This document shows positions 10,577 through 19,024 of a DNA stretch of 64,000 nt, in pieces. Location of the stretch: NCBI GenBank assembly GCA_003247835.1, contig QJYB01000091.1, forward strand, positions 37,304-101,303, in the 5' to 3' direction. A program made the position numbers and the translations under genes. Within the stretch, counting starts at the first letter, position 1; each line of letters begins with the position of its first letter. The DNA is from Gammaproteobacteria bacterium (GTDB lineage: Bacteria > Pseudomonadota > Gammaproteobacteria > Pseudomonadales > Azotimanducaceae). Below the pieces are notes generated by a model. The model searched no databases and was not told where the DNA came from. It saw only the letters and a program-made list of their open reading frames with translations.

Positions 10577-11901
10577 AAGCAGGCATTCAGACCCGCCTGC
10601 TGCTGATCACCACCGTCGTCCTGGGTACCTTCCTGTCACTGGCGGGCTTCGTGCTCGACCGTTCCTTCCGGGCGAGCGTACTCACCGGTGCGGAAGAGCA
10701 GCTCAAGCTCGTTACCTACTCGCTGATGGGCTCCATGCAGAAGGACGGGTCGCTGCTGAGCTTCGGCACGGAGCTGCCGGAGCCGCGGCTGCATCAGCCC
10801 GAAAGCGGGTTGTACGCGGCGGTCGTCGGCCGGGACGATGCGGCCAGCTGGCAGTCACCGTCCGCAGTCACCACGTCGATCCGCTTCCCCGAGCCGGACT
10901 GGGCAGAGCTCGGCGCGTTCGATTTCCGGGCACTGGACGGACCGGGGGATGTGCAGCTCTTTGTCACGAACTATGTCGTGATCTGGGAAGACGAAAGCGT
11001 ACTGAGCTTCTCCGTTGCCACCGACCAGCGTCCGTTCCTGACGACCATTGCCGATTTCCGGCGCAATCTCTACGTGGGTCTCGGCGCGGTCACGATTTTC
11101 TTCGTGCTCGCCCAGGTGCTGGCCGTCCGCTGGGGTCTGACGCCGCTGCGCACCATGACGGGGGAGGTGCGGGAACTGGAGGAGGGTCGTCGCGAACGGC
11201 TGTCGGACAGCTATCCCCGGGAGCTCAGAGGACTCGCCGAGAACCTGGACCGTTTCATCGCCCACGAGGAGCGCAGCCGCAGTCGCTACCGCAAAGCCAT
11301 GGAAGACCTGGCTCACAGCCTGAAGACACCCCTCGCGGTGATGCGCAACGAGCTGTCCGGCCGGTCCTCGGACGGTGGCAATGCGCTGGTCAGAGAGCAG
11401 CTGGATCGCATGGAGAGCACGGTAACCCATCAGTTGAGCCGTGCATCGGTCTCCGGGCCAGTCGTGGTCGGCCGATCGGTGAACGTTGGAGAACTTGTCA
11501 ACCGCCTGCTGCGTGCTCTGGATACGGCGTATCGTGATCGTCAGATCCGGGTTGAGCAGAACCTTCCTGCAAATCTTGCGGTGCGCGGCGACGAACGGGA
11601 CCTGCTCGAGATGCTCGGCAACGTTCTGGAAAATGCCTTCAAGTACACTCGTACGCGAGTCGCGGTGAGTGGCGAGCAGTCGGGTGCCGTGGTGCTCACT
11701 ATCGAGGACGACGGTCCCGGCATCGACGCCTCGCAGCGTTCGGAGGTGCTCAACCGGGGAACCCGGGCAGACGAGATTCAGCCGGGTCAGGGTATCGGAC
11801 TCGCCATGGTCAGCGAGTTGGTCGACGCCTACAACGGCCGTCTCGCCATCGGCGAGAGCCGCTGGGGTGGCGCGTCCATCCGACTCGAGCTGCCCGCCTG
11901 A
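10573..11901 (+). CDS. Sensor histidine kinase, PhoQ-like
   Basis: A 442-residue membrane kinase starting at TTG 10573, with a TTGA overlap with the regulator. One transmembrane helix lies at about residues 8-30 and a second at about 165-190, enclosing a periplasmic sensor domain of about 135 residues. A HAMP-like linker follows (WGLTPLRTMTGEVRELEEG). The phosphoacceptor is His248 in DLAHSLKTPLAV, the PhoQ-type H-box, and the ATPase domain has the N-box (NVLENAFKYT), the G1 box (DDGPGID) and a G2 box (GQGIGLAMV). The periplasmic domain should sense the envelope signal; the upstream PepSY protein is a plausible partner. Confidence 0.92.
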   Translation: MKAGIQTRLLLITTVVLGTFLSLAGFVLDRSFRASVLTGAEEQLKLVTYSLMGSMQKDGSLLSFGTELPEPRLHQPESGLYAAVVGRDDAASWQSPSAVTTSIRFPEPDWAELGAFDFRALDGPGDVQLFVTNYVVIWEDESVLSFSVATDQRPFLTTIADFRRNLYVGLGAVTIFFVLAQVLAVRWGLTPLRTMTGEVRELEEGRRERLSDSYPRELRGLAENLDRFIAHEERSRSRYRKAMEDLAHSLKTPLAVMRNELSGRSSDGGNALVREQLDRMESTVTHQLSRASVSGPVVVGRSVNVGELVNRLLRALDTAYRDRQIRVEQNLPANLAVRGDERDLLEMLGNVLENAFKYTRTRVAVSGEQSGAVVLTIEDDGPGIDASQRSEVLNRGTRADEIQPGQGIGLAMVSELVDAYNGRLAIGESRWGGASIRLELPA

Positions 11902-11907
11902 CGGGCG

Positions 11908-14733
11908 TCAGCGCCCGCCGAGCCGGGCGATGGCGCGGAAGAAGCGCTCCCTGAGCGGATCGGCGGCAGCATCCTTGGGTCCCTTGCTGCACCATCGCGT
12001 GACCAGCTCCTCCGGGTCCGCCTCCAGAGCCTCGCGGCCGCGACCGGCGTTCATCAGTTCGACCTGGATGGCCATTCGCAACTCGCCTTCTTCCGACTCG
12101 AGGCCGGCTGCAATCTCGGCTTCGATCACCAGCCGGGTGAGCACCTCGGTGGCAACCGGCTCGATGTCCCCGGCGCAGCGATCTCGGAATACAGGATCCG
12201 GGGGCTCGAAAGCCACCGTCTCGCCGGCCCGCTGCCGGACTTCGAGAGCCGATACCTCCTCGTCCAGCGTCTTCAGATTCAGCAGCCGCTGGCGTTCCTC
12301 GGCCAGTCGCCGGTCCCGGAACAGGAGCCGGGCGGTGCGGACCAGCTCGTCGTAGTCCCGCTCGATAGGTCGACGGAGCCGCTCGGGCAGCTCGGGGAGC
12401 TCGTCGAACGCCGTCTGAAAAGCCTTCAGGTCCGACTCCTCGAGATCGGTTCCGGTCGGGTCGTCGAGCCGTGCCCGGAATGCGGCGACCAGACGTTCCG
12501 CCTCGGTCTGTCCGGCCTGAACCCTGGCCTGGGCCTGCTTCGCCGCATCCTCACGTGCCTCGAAGATCCGGTCGCAGGCGGCGCGGAAATCCCGCCAGAG
12601 CGTCTGGTCCGGACGGCGTGGCGTCACGCCCACCACCTTCCATCGGCGCTGCAGTGCCTTGGCTGCCTCGGTCTTCTGACGGTGATCCTGGTCCGATTCC
12701 ACCAGCGCCTGTGCTTCCGCGACGATGGCACGCTTGGTCGCCAGGTTGCGATCCCACTCCGCCTTGATGTGGTCGTGGAGCGCCTGCTGCAGCGATTCGA
12801 ACCGCGTTTCCACCGCTTTGCCCGGGTTGCGGTCCACGGGGTGAAAGCGGTGCCACTCCTGCCGGGCGAGACGCATGATGCGTTCCGCCGCTTTGTAGTC
12901 GGCCTGCTGCCAGTCGGTTCCCTCGAGATAGCTTGCCAGTGAGTCACAGATGCCCCGCCGGGCCTCCAGGTTCCGCGTGCGGACCTCCGCCTGCTCGGCG
13001 AAATACGCCCGGCACGGCTCGAAGGCGCGCTCCGCCAGGGCGTTGAACTGCTCCATGAGGCGGTGGTCCTGGGCACGACCCGGCGGGCCGAGGGCATTCC
13101 ACTCGGCCCGCAGCGCTTTGATGCGATCCGCCTGATCCCTGGGGGCGAGCGGGTGATCGGTCAGTTCGGTCATGGCGCCGAGCAGCGCTTCCCGCTTCGG
13201 AGAAGTCGCAAACGTCTGCCAGTCCGAGAGCTCGCCGAGCTGCGCCTGAGCTCGCCCCAGGGTGCGGTTGAATGATCGAGCCAGGCGAGCCGGTAGCGGC
13301 TTCATCGCCTTGCGTATCTCACCCGCGAGGCTGCGCGCCTCCTTCAGCTCGCCAGCCTCGATATGGGTTTCGAGTGCCGCGAGCTGCGCACCGATCTGTT
13401 CGAGTGTCCCCTCCACCTCTGCCTGCCAGCGCTCGAGTCGTCTGGCCGTTGCGTCCAGCCTGTCCGAAAGCGATACGAGGGGCTCCGGTCGTGCAGCCCA
13501 GCCCGGCCAGCGAAGCTGGTTGAGCAGTCGCCGCGCGCGATCCACGGCGTGCTGCAGCCGCTCCGCCTGTTGCCAGATCTCCGCGGGCGTTTCCGCTGTG
13601 AGACGATCCGGAAGGCTGGTCGCATCGAAATCCGGCAGCCTGGCTGCCGCCAGTCGCTCGTGGGCCTCCGCCAGTTCGTGGAACCGGTGCGAGACCCGCT
13701 CGAAGACCTCGTGCTGAGCCTCGGACGGTGGCTCGTGGTCGGCCCTGGCGAGCCAGGCGTCCGTCAGCGCCTGCCGTTCTCCAGCCAGCGTCTCGAACGG
13801 CGTGGACGAGGCGAAGGCTGCATCCAGCGCCTTGAAGGCCGCGGTGAGGGTATCGAAGTCCGGTGTCGGGCTGTCACCGGTGACCGACGATGAGGTGGCC
13901 GCCGGTGCCCGTGACGGGGCTGCAGGCGCGGCGTCGGTCATCGCGGGTGCCGGTGGCAGCAGTGCCGGCAGCACCTCGAACCGGTGCCGCAAGCCGGGCA
14001 GCGTCGTCAGCGGCTCTCCGGCTTCGGTGAGCGCCTGACCGGCTGCCTCCGCAGCTGCGAGATCCTTTTCCACCGCGGTCATCAGGAACTCGCGTTTTTT
14101 CAGTTCCGTAGCCGAGGTATCGGTGGCCGGTTTCTCCAGCGCTGCCAGGCGCTCGCCGATCTGCTCGATCAGAGCCGCGGCGTTCGCCCGATGCTCGCGG
14201 ATGCGGTCCAGACGCTCACGGGCCTGGCGGTTCGTTGCTTTGTCACGATCCCGGGAGCGGTGCTCTAGCGCCTGCAGGACGCCTGTCCGCCTGAACGGCG
14301 GCAGCTCGAGGAGCGAAGCCTTGTGCTCGCGAGGAACGGTGATGACGGCCTCCACCAGCAGCTGCTCATCTGTCTGCCGGGCGATCGTGTCGAAGAGGTC
14401 GGGTGTGGGTGCGTCCGCCAGGCGGGCAAGCAGCACCGCAGGATGGTCCGCGAGCGGCGTGACTTCGCCGTGACCGATCAGGGTGGCGATGCGGCGGGCT
14501 GCCGCCACCCCGACTTCGGGATCGTCGAGCAGTCCACCCAGGATCGCCGTATTGCCGAGTCTGGCGAGCGCGGCGCGGCGGACCTGCGGATCCGTGTCGC
14601 TCCTGGCGAGTTCCGCCAGTGTGGCCGATTCGGTTTGTGCTTCCTCGTCCGTGAGCGCATCCACGGCTTCCCGCCGATCGCCGGCGTCATTGCTGTCGAG
14701 TCGCTTTCTGCTCCGAAAGAGGCGGGTGATCAT
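11908..14733 (-). CDS. Large DUF349 repeat protein
   Basis: A 941-residue soluble protein with no signal peptide. The first 150 residues look like short alpha-helical HEAT-type repeats (VRRAALARLGNTAILGGLL and similar), followed by an alanine/proline-rich linker at about 255-290. The C-terminal two thirds repeat tryptophan-anchored helical units such as WNALGPPGRAQDHRLMEQF, WHRFHPV and RRWKVVGVTPRRPDQTLWRDF, which are characteristic of DUF349. Much is predicted coiled coil. DUF349 proteins are widespread in Gammaproteobacteria without an established biochemical function. It is convergent with the sensor kinase gene, only six bases away. Confidence 0.88.
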   Translation of the reverse strand: MITRLFRSRKRLDSNDAGDRREAVDALTDEEAQTESATLAELARSDTDPQVRRAALARLGNTAILGGLLDDPEVGVAAARRIATLIGHGEVTPLADHPAVLLARLADAPTPDLFDTIARQTDEQLLVEAVITVPREHKASLLELPPFRRTGVLQALEHRSRDRDKATNRQARERLDRIREHRANAAALIEQIGERLAALEKPATDTSATELKKREFLMTAVEKDLAAAEAAGQALTEAGEPLTTLPGLRHRFEVLPALLPPAPAMTDAAPAAPSRAPAATSSSVTGDSPTPDFDTLTAAFKALDAAFASSTPFETLAGERQALTDAWLARADHEPPSEAQHEVFERVSHRFHELAEAHERLAAARLPDFDATSLPDRLTAETPAEIWQQAERLQHAVDRARRLLNQLRWPGWAARPEPLVSLSDRLDATARRLERWQAEVEGTLEQIGAQLAALETHIEAGELKEARSLAGEIRKAMKPLPARLARSFNRTLGRAQAQLGELSDWQTFATSPKREALLGAMTELTDHPLAPRDQADRIKALRAEWNALGPPGRAQDHRLMEQFNALAERAFEPCRAYFAEQAEVRTRNLEARRGICDSLASYLEGTDWQQADYKAAERIMRLARQEWHRFHPVDRNPGKAVETRFESLQQALHDHIKAEWDRNLATKRAIVAEAQALVESDQDHRQKTEAAKALQRRWKVVGVTPRRPDQTLWRDFRAACDRIFEAREDAAKQAQARVQAGQTEAERLVAAFRARLDDPTGTDLEESDLKAFQTAFDELPELPERLRRPIERDYDELVRTARLLFRDRRLAEERQRLLNLKTLDEEVSALEVRQRAGETVAFEPPDPVFRDRCAGDIEPVATEVLTRLVIEAEIAAGLESEEGELRMAIQVELMNAGRGREALEADPEELVTRWCSKGPKDAAADPLRERFFRAIARLGGR

Positions 14734-14801
14734 CGGAATACCTCATGCCGATGGATGCTGGCGTCCGGTCTGAATGTCTGGCTGAGCCGGGGAATACACC
14801 G

Positions 14802-15041
14802 CTAGAGCCCGTTGTGGGTACCGTCGCACAGCGGCACCCCGCCCGTGTGCTTACAGCCGCAGAAGTAGAGCGTTCTGCTTTCCGTCGCCGTGTAGGCGAA
14901 TGGCGTGAACTCGGTACCCTCGTGGGAGCCGTCGCAGAACGGCTGCCGGTTGCTTCGGCCACAGGCGCACCAGAAGTACTTCTTTCCTTCGGCGACCTCC
15001 ACCGGGTAGGGCGCCTTCTGGGCGATTTGCGGGTTGCTCAT
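14802..15041 (-). CDS. Double CDGSH-type iron-sulfur protein
   Basis: A 79-residue protein with GGAGGAGG just before its ATG. It contains two CDGSH-type [2Fe-2S] motifs with three cysteines and one histidine each: CACGRSNRQPFCDGSH in the middle and CGCKHTGGVPLCDGTH at the end. Each should bind one labile, redox-active cluster. Bacterial tandem-CDGSH proteins of this size are small soluble electron or cluster carriers with few known partners. It lies 31 bases downstream of the enoyl-CoA hydratase gene in the same direction and is probably cotranscribed with it. Confidence 0.93.
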   Translation of the reverse strand: MSNPQIAQKAPYPVEVAEGKKYFWCACGRSNRQPFCDGSHEGTEFTPFAYTATESRTLYFCGCKHTGGVPLCDGTHNGL

Positions 15042-15072
15042 GCTGCCTCCTCCGTGACTGTGACGATTCGGT

Positions 15073-15945
15073 TCAGGAAAACTTCCGGGGTTCCCACCAT
15101 GGGTAGTAGTCCGGCAGATCGTTCGACACCCGCCCCGGAAAGCTGGCCGGTCGCTTCTCGAGGAAAGCGCTCACACCCTCCCGCGCGTCGTCGGAGCGGC
15201 CGGTGTAATACACGCCGCGGCTGTCGATCTTGTGGGCTTCCATGGGATGGTCGGCGCCGAGCATACGCCACATCATCTGCCGGATCAGGGTCACCGAGAT
15301 GGCGGACGTGTTGGCGCTGATGTCGGCGGCGATGGCCCTGGCCGCGGGCAGCAGACCGTCGGCCGGGTGGACGGCTTTCACCAGGCCACCGGCGAGCGCT
15401 TCCTCTGCGGGAAAGACACGGCCGGAGTAGCACCAGTCGAGTGCCTGACTGATTCCCACCACCCGGGGTAGAAAGTAGCTCGAGCAGGCTTCCGGGACGA
15501 TACCGCGCCGGGCGAACACGAATCCGAACTTCGCGTTCTCGCTGGCGAGTCGGATGTCCATGGGCAGGGTCATGGTGGCGCCCACCCCGACCGCAGGTCC
15601 GTTGATGGCCGCGATGATGGGCTTCTTCAGCTCGAAGATACGCAGGGTCAGCAGCCCACCGCCGTCACGGGGAATACCGGAGGCGCTTTCCCGGCCCGGC
15701 TGGGTGCCACGGGCGTCCGCGTTGAAGGTGTCACCTCCGGAAGAGAGATCGGCTCCGGCGCAGAAGCCGCGACCGGCACCGGTGACGATGATGGCGCGCA
15801 CGTCGTCGTTGGCGTCAGCCTCGTCGAGTGCCGCGATCATCTCGGTCATCATGGTGCCATTGAAGGCGTTCAGGATTTCGGGGCGGTTGAGCGTCAGGGT
15901 GAGGACGCCGTCCTCCACCTCGCAGGTGATGGTCTCATAGCTCAT
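15073..15945 (-). CDS. Enoyl-CoA hydratase/isomerase family protein
   Basis: A 290-residue crotonase-fold protein. The ATG at 15945 is chosen because GAGGG precedes it and the product then begins MSYETITCEVEDGVLTLTLN, the expected beta strand. The oxyanion-hole regions are visible: GRGFCAGADL with the preceding AIIVTGAG strand, and INGPAVGVGATM for the second loop. A glutamate in RRGIVPEACSSYFLPR sits where the catalytic acid is expected. The enzyme should hydrate or isomerise an enoyl-CoA in beta-oxidation or a related catabolic route. It is divergent from the acyl-CoA dehydrogenase genes, consistent with one locus of acyl-CoA degradation. Confidence 0.92.
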   Translation of the reverse strand: MSYETITCEVEDGVLTLTLNRPEILNAFNGTMMTEMIAALDEADANDDVRAIIVTGAGRGFCAGADLSSGGDTFNADARGTQPGRESASGIPRDGGGLLTLRIFELKKPIIAAINGPAVGVGATMTLPMDIRLASENAKFGFVFARRGIVPEACSSYFLPRVVGISQALDWCYSGRVFPAEEALAGGLVKAVHPADGLLPAARAIAADISANTSAISVTLIRQMMWRMLGADHPMEAHKIDSRGVYYTGRSDDAREGVSAFLEKRPASFPGRVSNDLPDYYPWWEPRKFS

Positions 15946-16027
15946 GGGTGTCCCTCGATGTGAGCGCCAATGTTGCCTCGATTGCCGGAGCAATGCCATC
16001 GCGGCCTCTGCTGCTAGACTTCCGGAC

Positions 16028-16537
16028 ATGCATGACCGACCGGATCCGGAGCAGCTGGCGTTTCCAGAGCCCGTGGCTGAGGCCGGCAGCGCGCTCCGCT
16101 GCCGGACGCCCGAGCTGCGCCGGATGATCGAAACCCTCGTGCCCGTCGTCGGTGAGGATGAGGCCCTGGCCCGGCGCCTGAATGCGCTGCAGGTCGAGCT
16201 CGCGGCCGTCGAGGCGCTGGAGCTGCGGGCGGTCCTCGCTCCGGGTGCGCCGAGTGCCGCGCTGTTTGTCGCGGCCGAGATCCGCACCGGTGAGCTGGGT
16301 GTAGCGGTGGCCGAGCTGGTGGTGGCCGCACTCGGTTATCAGGTGCTGCCCGCGCCCGATGCCCACCGCCAGCACAACGAGCTGCCGGAAATGGTGGACC
16401 GGGATCCGGCGGGTAACGGCGTGGCGACCGGCCCGGATGCGATCGCGGCACTTCTTCGGTATGTTGCGGGGCTGGATGCCATGGGAGCGCGGGATCGGCT
16501 CGCCGGCCTCACCGGGTTGAATCCGCACGAGGGGTAA
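16028..16537 (+). CDS. Truncated acyl-CoA dehydrogenase: C-terminal-domain relic of a large subunit
   Basis: A 169-residue frame (ATG 16028) that ends two bases before the intact acyl-CoA dehydrogenase gene. The stretch ARRLNALQVELAAVEALELR, continuing with EIRTGELGVAVAELVVAALGY, matches the pattern of helices in the C-terminal domain of pimeloyl-CoA-dehydrogenase large-subunit-type enzymes. The N-terminal helical and central beta domains that bind FAD and substrate are absent. The late IYGG and NEIQR-like FAD contact motif expected near the end is replaced by AGLDAMGARDR. I therefore read it as a decayed partner subunit, or possibly a retained small structural partner. It has no strong Shine-Dalgarno. 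Homology is judged by eye. Confidence 0.55.
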   Translation: MHDRPDPEQLAFPEPVAEAGSALRCRTPELRRMIETLVPVVGEDEALARRLNALQVELAAVEALELRAVLAPGAPSAALFVAAEIRTGELGVAVAELVVAALGYQVLPAPDAHRQHNELPEMVDRDPAGNGVATGPDAIAALLRYVAGLDAMGARDRLAGLTGLNPHEG

Positions 16538-16539
16538 CG

Positions 16540-17670
16540 ATGGATTTTTCCTTTTCCGAAGAGCAGACGCTGCTCGCCGACAGCGTCGAGAAGTTCGTCG
16601 CGAACGACTATCCGTTCGAGACGCGGCAGCAGCTCGCGCGCTCGGGGCCCGGCTACGGCGAGGCCAACTGGCGTACGTTTGCCGAGCTCGGCTGGCTCGG
16701 TATTCCCTTCGCGGAGGATGACGGCGGTTTCGGCGGAGGCGCGGTGGATCTTATGATCCTCATGGAGCACTTCGGCAAGGGACTCGTGGTGGAGCCGTAC
16801 CTTTCGAGCGTCGTCCTCGCCGGTGGCGCGCTGAAGGCCGCCGGGACGAAGGCACAGAAGTCCCGCTGGCTCACCGGCATCATCGACGGTTCGGTTCAGG
16901 GCGCGCTCGCCTTCGCTGAGCCCCAGGGCCGGTTCAATCTGGCAGATCTGGTCACGACAGCCAGCGCGCGGGACGGTGGTTTCGTACTCAACGGCGCCAA
17001 ATGCGTGGTGCTGGGCGCGCCATGCGCCGACTTCCTGGTGGTGAGCGCGCGAACGTCGGGCGCGCAGCGCGACCCGGAAGGCATCTCGCTCTTTCTCGTG
17101 CCTTCAGATGCTGCCGGTGTTACACGCCGCGACTACCCGACCGTCGATGCGTTCCGGGCTTCCGAGATCGCTTTCGACGCTGTGGCACTCGACCGGGACG
17201 CACTGATCGGCGAAGAGGGTGGCGCTTACCGGATCCTGGAGCAGGTGATCGATCTGGGCATTCTCGCCGTCGGCGCCGAGGCGGTGGGCTGCATGGAGGT
17301 GCTCTACAAGGCGACGGTGGAGTACTGCAAGACCCGGCAGCAGTTCGGCCAGCCCATCGGCAAGTTTCAGGTGCTTCAGCACCGCATGGTGGACATGTTC
17401 ATGGAGCACGAGCAATCCAAGTCGCTCATGTACATGGCGGCCATGCGTCTCGACGAGGGTTACGACGACGCGGCGAAGAAGGCGGTCTCCGCCTTCAAGG
17501 TGCAGGTGGGTAAGTCGGGTCGCTTCGTCGGTCAATCCGCCGTGCAGCTTCACGGTGGCATGGGCATGACCGACGAGCTGAATGTCGGTCACTACTTCAA
17601 GCGGCTCACCACCATCGACACCCTGTTCGGCAATGTGGACTTTCATCTGAAACGGTTCGGAGCGCTCTGA
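16540..17670 (+). CDS. Acyl-CoA dehydrogenase, pimeloyl-CoA dehydrogenase small-subunit type
   Basis: A full-length 376-residue FAD-dependent dehydrogenase introducing the alpha-beta double bond into an acyl-CoA. N-terminal signatures are MDFSFSEEQTLLADSV and FAELGWLGIPFAEDDGGFGGG; the middle domain has ALAFAEPQGRF and FVLNGAKCVV; the C-terminal domain has TRQQFGQPIGKFQVLQHRMVDM and VQLHGGMGMTDELNVGHYFKR. This is the small-subunit style of two-gene acyl-CoA dehydrogenases, which normally sit beside a large subunit of about 390 residues. Here the upstream neighbour is only a C-terminal fragment, so the enzyme may act alone or with a subunit encoded elsewhere. The hydrolase gene begins one base after its stop. 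Confidence 0.93.
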   Translation: MDFSFSEEQTLLADSVEKFVANDYPFETRQQLARSGPGYGEANWRTFAELGWLGIPFAEDDGGFGGGAVDLMILMEHFGKGLVVEPYLSSVVLAGGALKAAGTKAQKSRWLTGIIDGSVQGALAFAEPQGRFNLADLVTTASARDGGFVLNGAKCVVLGAPCADFLVVSARTSGAQRDPEGISLFLVPSDAAGVTRRDYPTVDAFRASEIAFDAVALDRDALIGEEGGAYRILEQVIDLGILAVGAEAVGCMEVLYKATVEYCKTRQQFGQPIGKFQVLQHRMVDMFMEHEQSKSLMYMAAMRLDEGYDDAAKKAVSAFKVQVGKSGRFVGQSAVQLHGGMGMTDELNVGHYFKRLTTIDTLFGNVDFHLKRFGAL

Positions 17671-17671
17671 C

Positions 17672-18595
17672 ATGGCACGCTGGGATAAAGGCACGGGACC
17701 CACCATTCCGGACTGGTTCTTTGAGGCAGTGGAGACGGAGTACGAGACCCGCACCGTGGAGGTGGACGAGTGTGACGTGGTCTACCAGATCTGGGGGGCA
17801 GGCGCGCCTCGCGACGGCGAGCATCGCGAGGCGTCGGGCAAGCCCGGGCTGCTGCTGATCCACGGCATGTTCGCCCACTCCCACTGGTGGGACTTCATCG
17901 CCCCGGCGTTTCTCGACGACTACACCGTAGCGGCCATGAACCTCACCGGCATGGGCGACTCGGACTACCGCTACGAGTACGACAGCGTCACCTACGCGGA
18001 GGAGATCACGTCGGTCTGCGACGACGCGGGCTTTGGCAATGATGTGGTGGTGGTGGCGCACAGCTTCGGCGGTGCCATGGCGGTGAAGGCGGCAGGCCTT
18101 TACCCGGAACGCTTCGGCGGTCTGATCCTGGTGGATTCGGGGATCCGCAATCCGGACGACCCACCGCCGCAGCACCTGACCATGATGATGGGCCAGGCTG
18201 CCAAGATTTACCCGGACAAGCAGACGGCCATCGGCCGCTTCCGCCTGCAGCCGCCGCAACCGTGCGACAATCAGTACGTGCTCGACTACATCGCCCGCCA
18301 CTCGGTGATGGCGGTGGACGGCGGCTGGTCCTGGAAGTACGACGACGATCTGTCGGCGACGCTGAAGGGCGGCGAGCGCCAGCCCGAGGAGTATCAGAAT
18401 CTCACCGTGCCGTTCGGCCTCATCTACGGTGCGGACAGCGAGCTCTTCTCACGTTCGACCCTCGATTACATGCGCACGCTCGTGCCTCAGGATTTTCCGG
18501 CGGTGGCCATCGAGAATGCTCAGCATCACGTGTTTCTGGATCAGCCCCAGGCATTCATCGCGGCGCTGAAAGAGATGCTTACCGGGCTGAAGTAG
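17672..18595 (+). CDS. Alpha/beta hydrolase
   Basis: A 307-residue alpha/beta-hydrolase. The oxyanion strand is LLLIHGMFAHSHWWD, the nucleophile elbow is VVAHSFGGAM (serine in the S-F-G-G turn), and the catalytic histidine is in NAQHHVFLDQP near the C-terminus. The acid is probably in the IYGADSELF strand. It follows the acyl-CoA dehydrogenase by one base, so it is cotranscribed and may act on a thioester, ester or ring-opened intermediate of the same pathway; the real substrate cannot be read from the sequence. No signal peptide is seen. Confidence 0.9.
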   Translation: MARWDKGTGPTIPDWFFEAVETEYETRTVEVDECDVVYQIWGAGAPRDGEHREASGKPGLLLIHGMFAHSHWWDFIAPAFLDDYTVAAMNLTGMGDSDYRYEYDSVTYAEEITSVCDDAGFGNDVVVVAHSFGGAMAVKAAGLYPERFGGLILVDSGIRNPDDPPPQHLTMMMGQAAKIYPDKQTAIGRFRLQPPQPCDNQYVLDYIARHSVMAVDGGWSWKYDDDLSATLKGGERQPEEYQNLTVPFGLIYGADSELFSRSTLDYMRTLVPQDFPAVAIENAQHHVFLDQPQAFIAALKEMLTGLK

Positions 18596-18656
18596 GTCCG
18601 CGGACCAAGCGGCAGCGTGCTATGCGCCTGGCGGGGTCGCGCATGCTCCGAAGGCG

Positions 18657-19013
18657 CTAACGGTTTTCGTAGAGATTGATGAGGTTGCCCTCGCAATCCT
18701 CGATCGTCGCAATGGCATAGCCCTCGTCGTCATCCGCCTGGATCTCCCGGGCGAATTTCACACCCTTCGAATGGAGCTCGGTAACCGTCTCGGGGAGGGA
18801 GTCCACGAGCACGTTGGCCATGCAGTTGCTGCCACCGAGCACCGGATTGGTGCCGTCCAGCGCGAAGGCGGCTTCGCCTTCCGGCAGCATCATCAGGCAG
18901 AAGGGATCGTCGTGCAGCCCGACCGGTTTCAGGCCGAGCACGTCACGGTACCAGGCGACGCACTTCTGGAAGTCGGCAACCCTGATTGACACCATGGTGA
19001 TCTTCCTGAGCAT
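18657..19013 (-). CDS. VOC-family (glyoxalase/dioxygenase fold) protein
   Basis: A 118-residue single VOC module. It opens with ITMVSIRVADFQKCVAWYRDVLGL, the usual first beta-alpha-beta unit, and ends with YAIATIEDCEGNLINLYENR, where the glutamate is a typical metal ligand. Many small VOC proteins are metal-dependent lyases, isomerases or resistance proteins; the substrate is unknown. A strong GGGGGAG lies just before the ATG. It is 11 bases downstream of the penicillin-acylase-family gene, so the two are probably one transcript. Confidence 0.88.
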   Translation of the reverse strand: MLRKITMVSIRVADFQKCVAWYRDVLGLKPVGLHDDPFCLMMLPEGEAAFALDGTNPVLGGSNCMANVLVDSLPETVTELHSKGVKFAREIQADDDEGYAIATIEDCEGNLINLYENR

Positions 19014-19024
19014 GGTCTCCCCCC

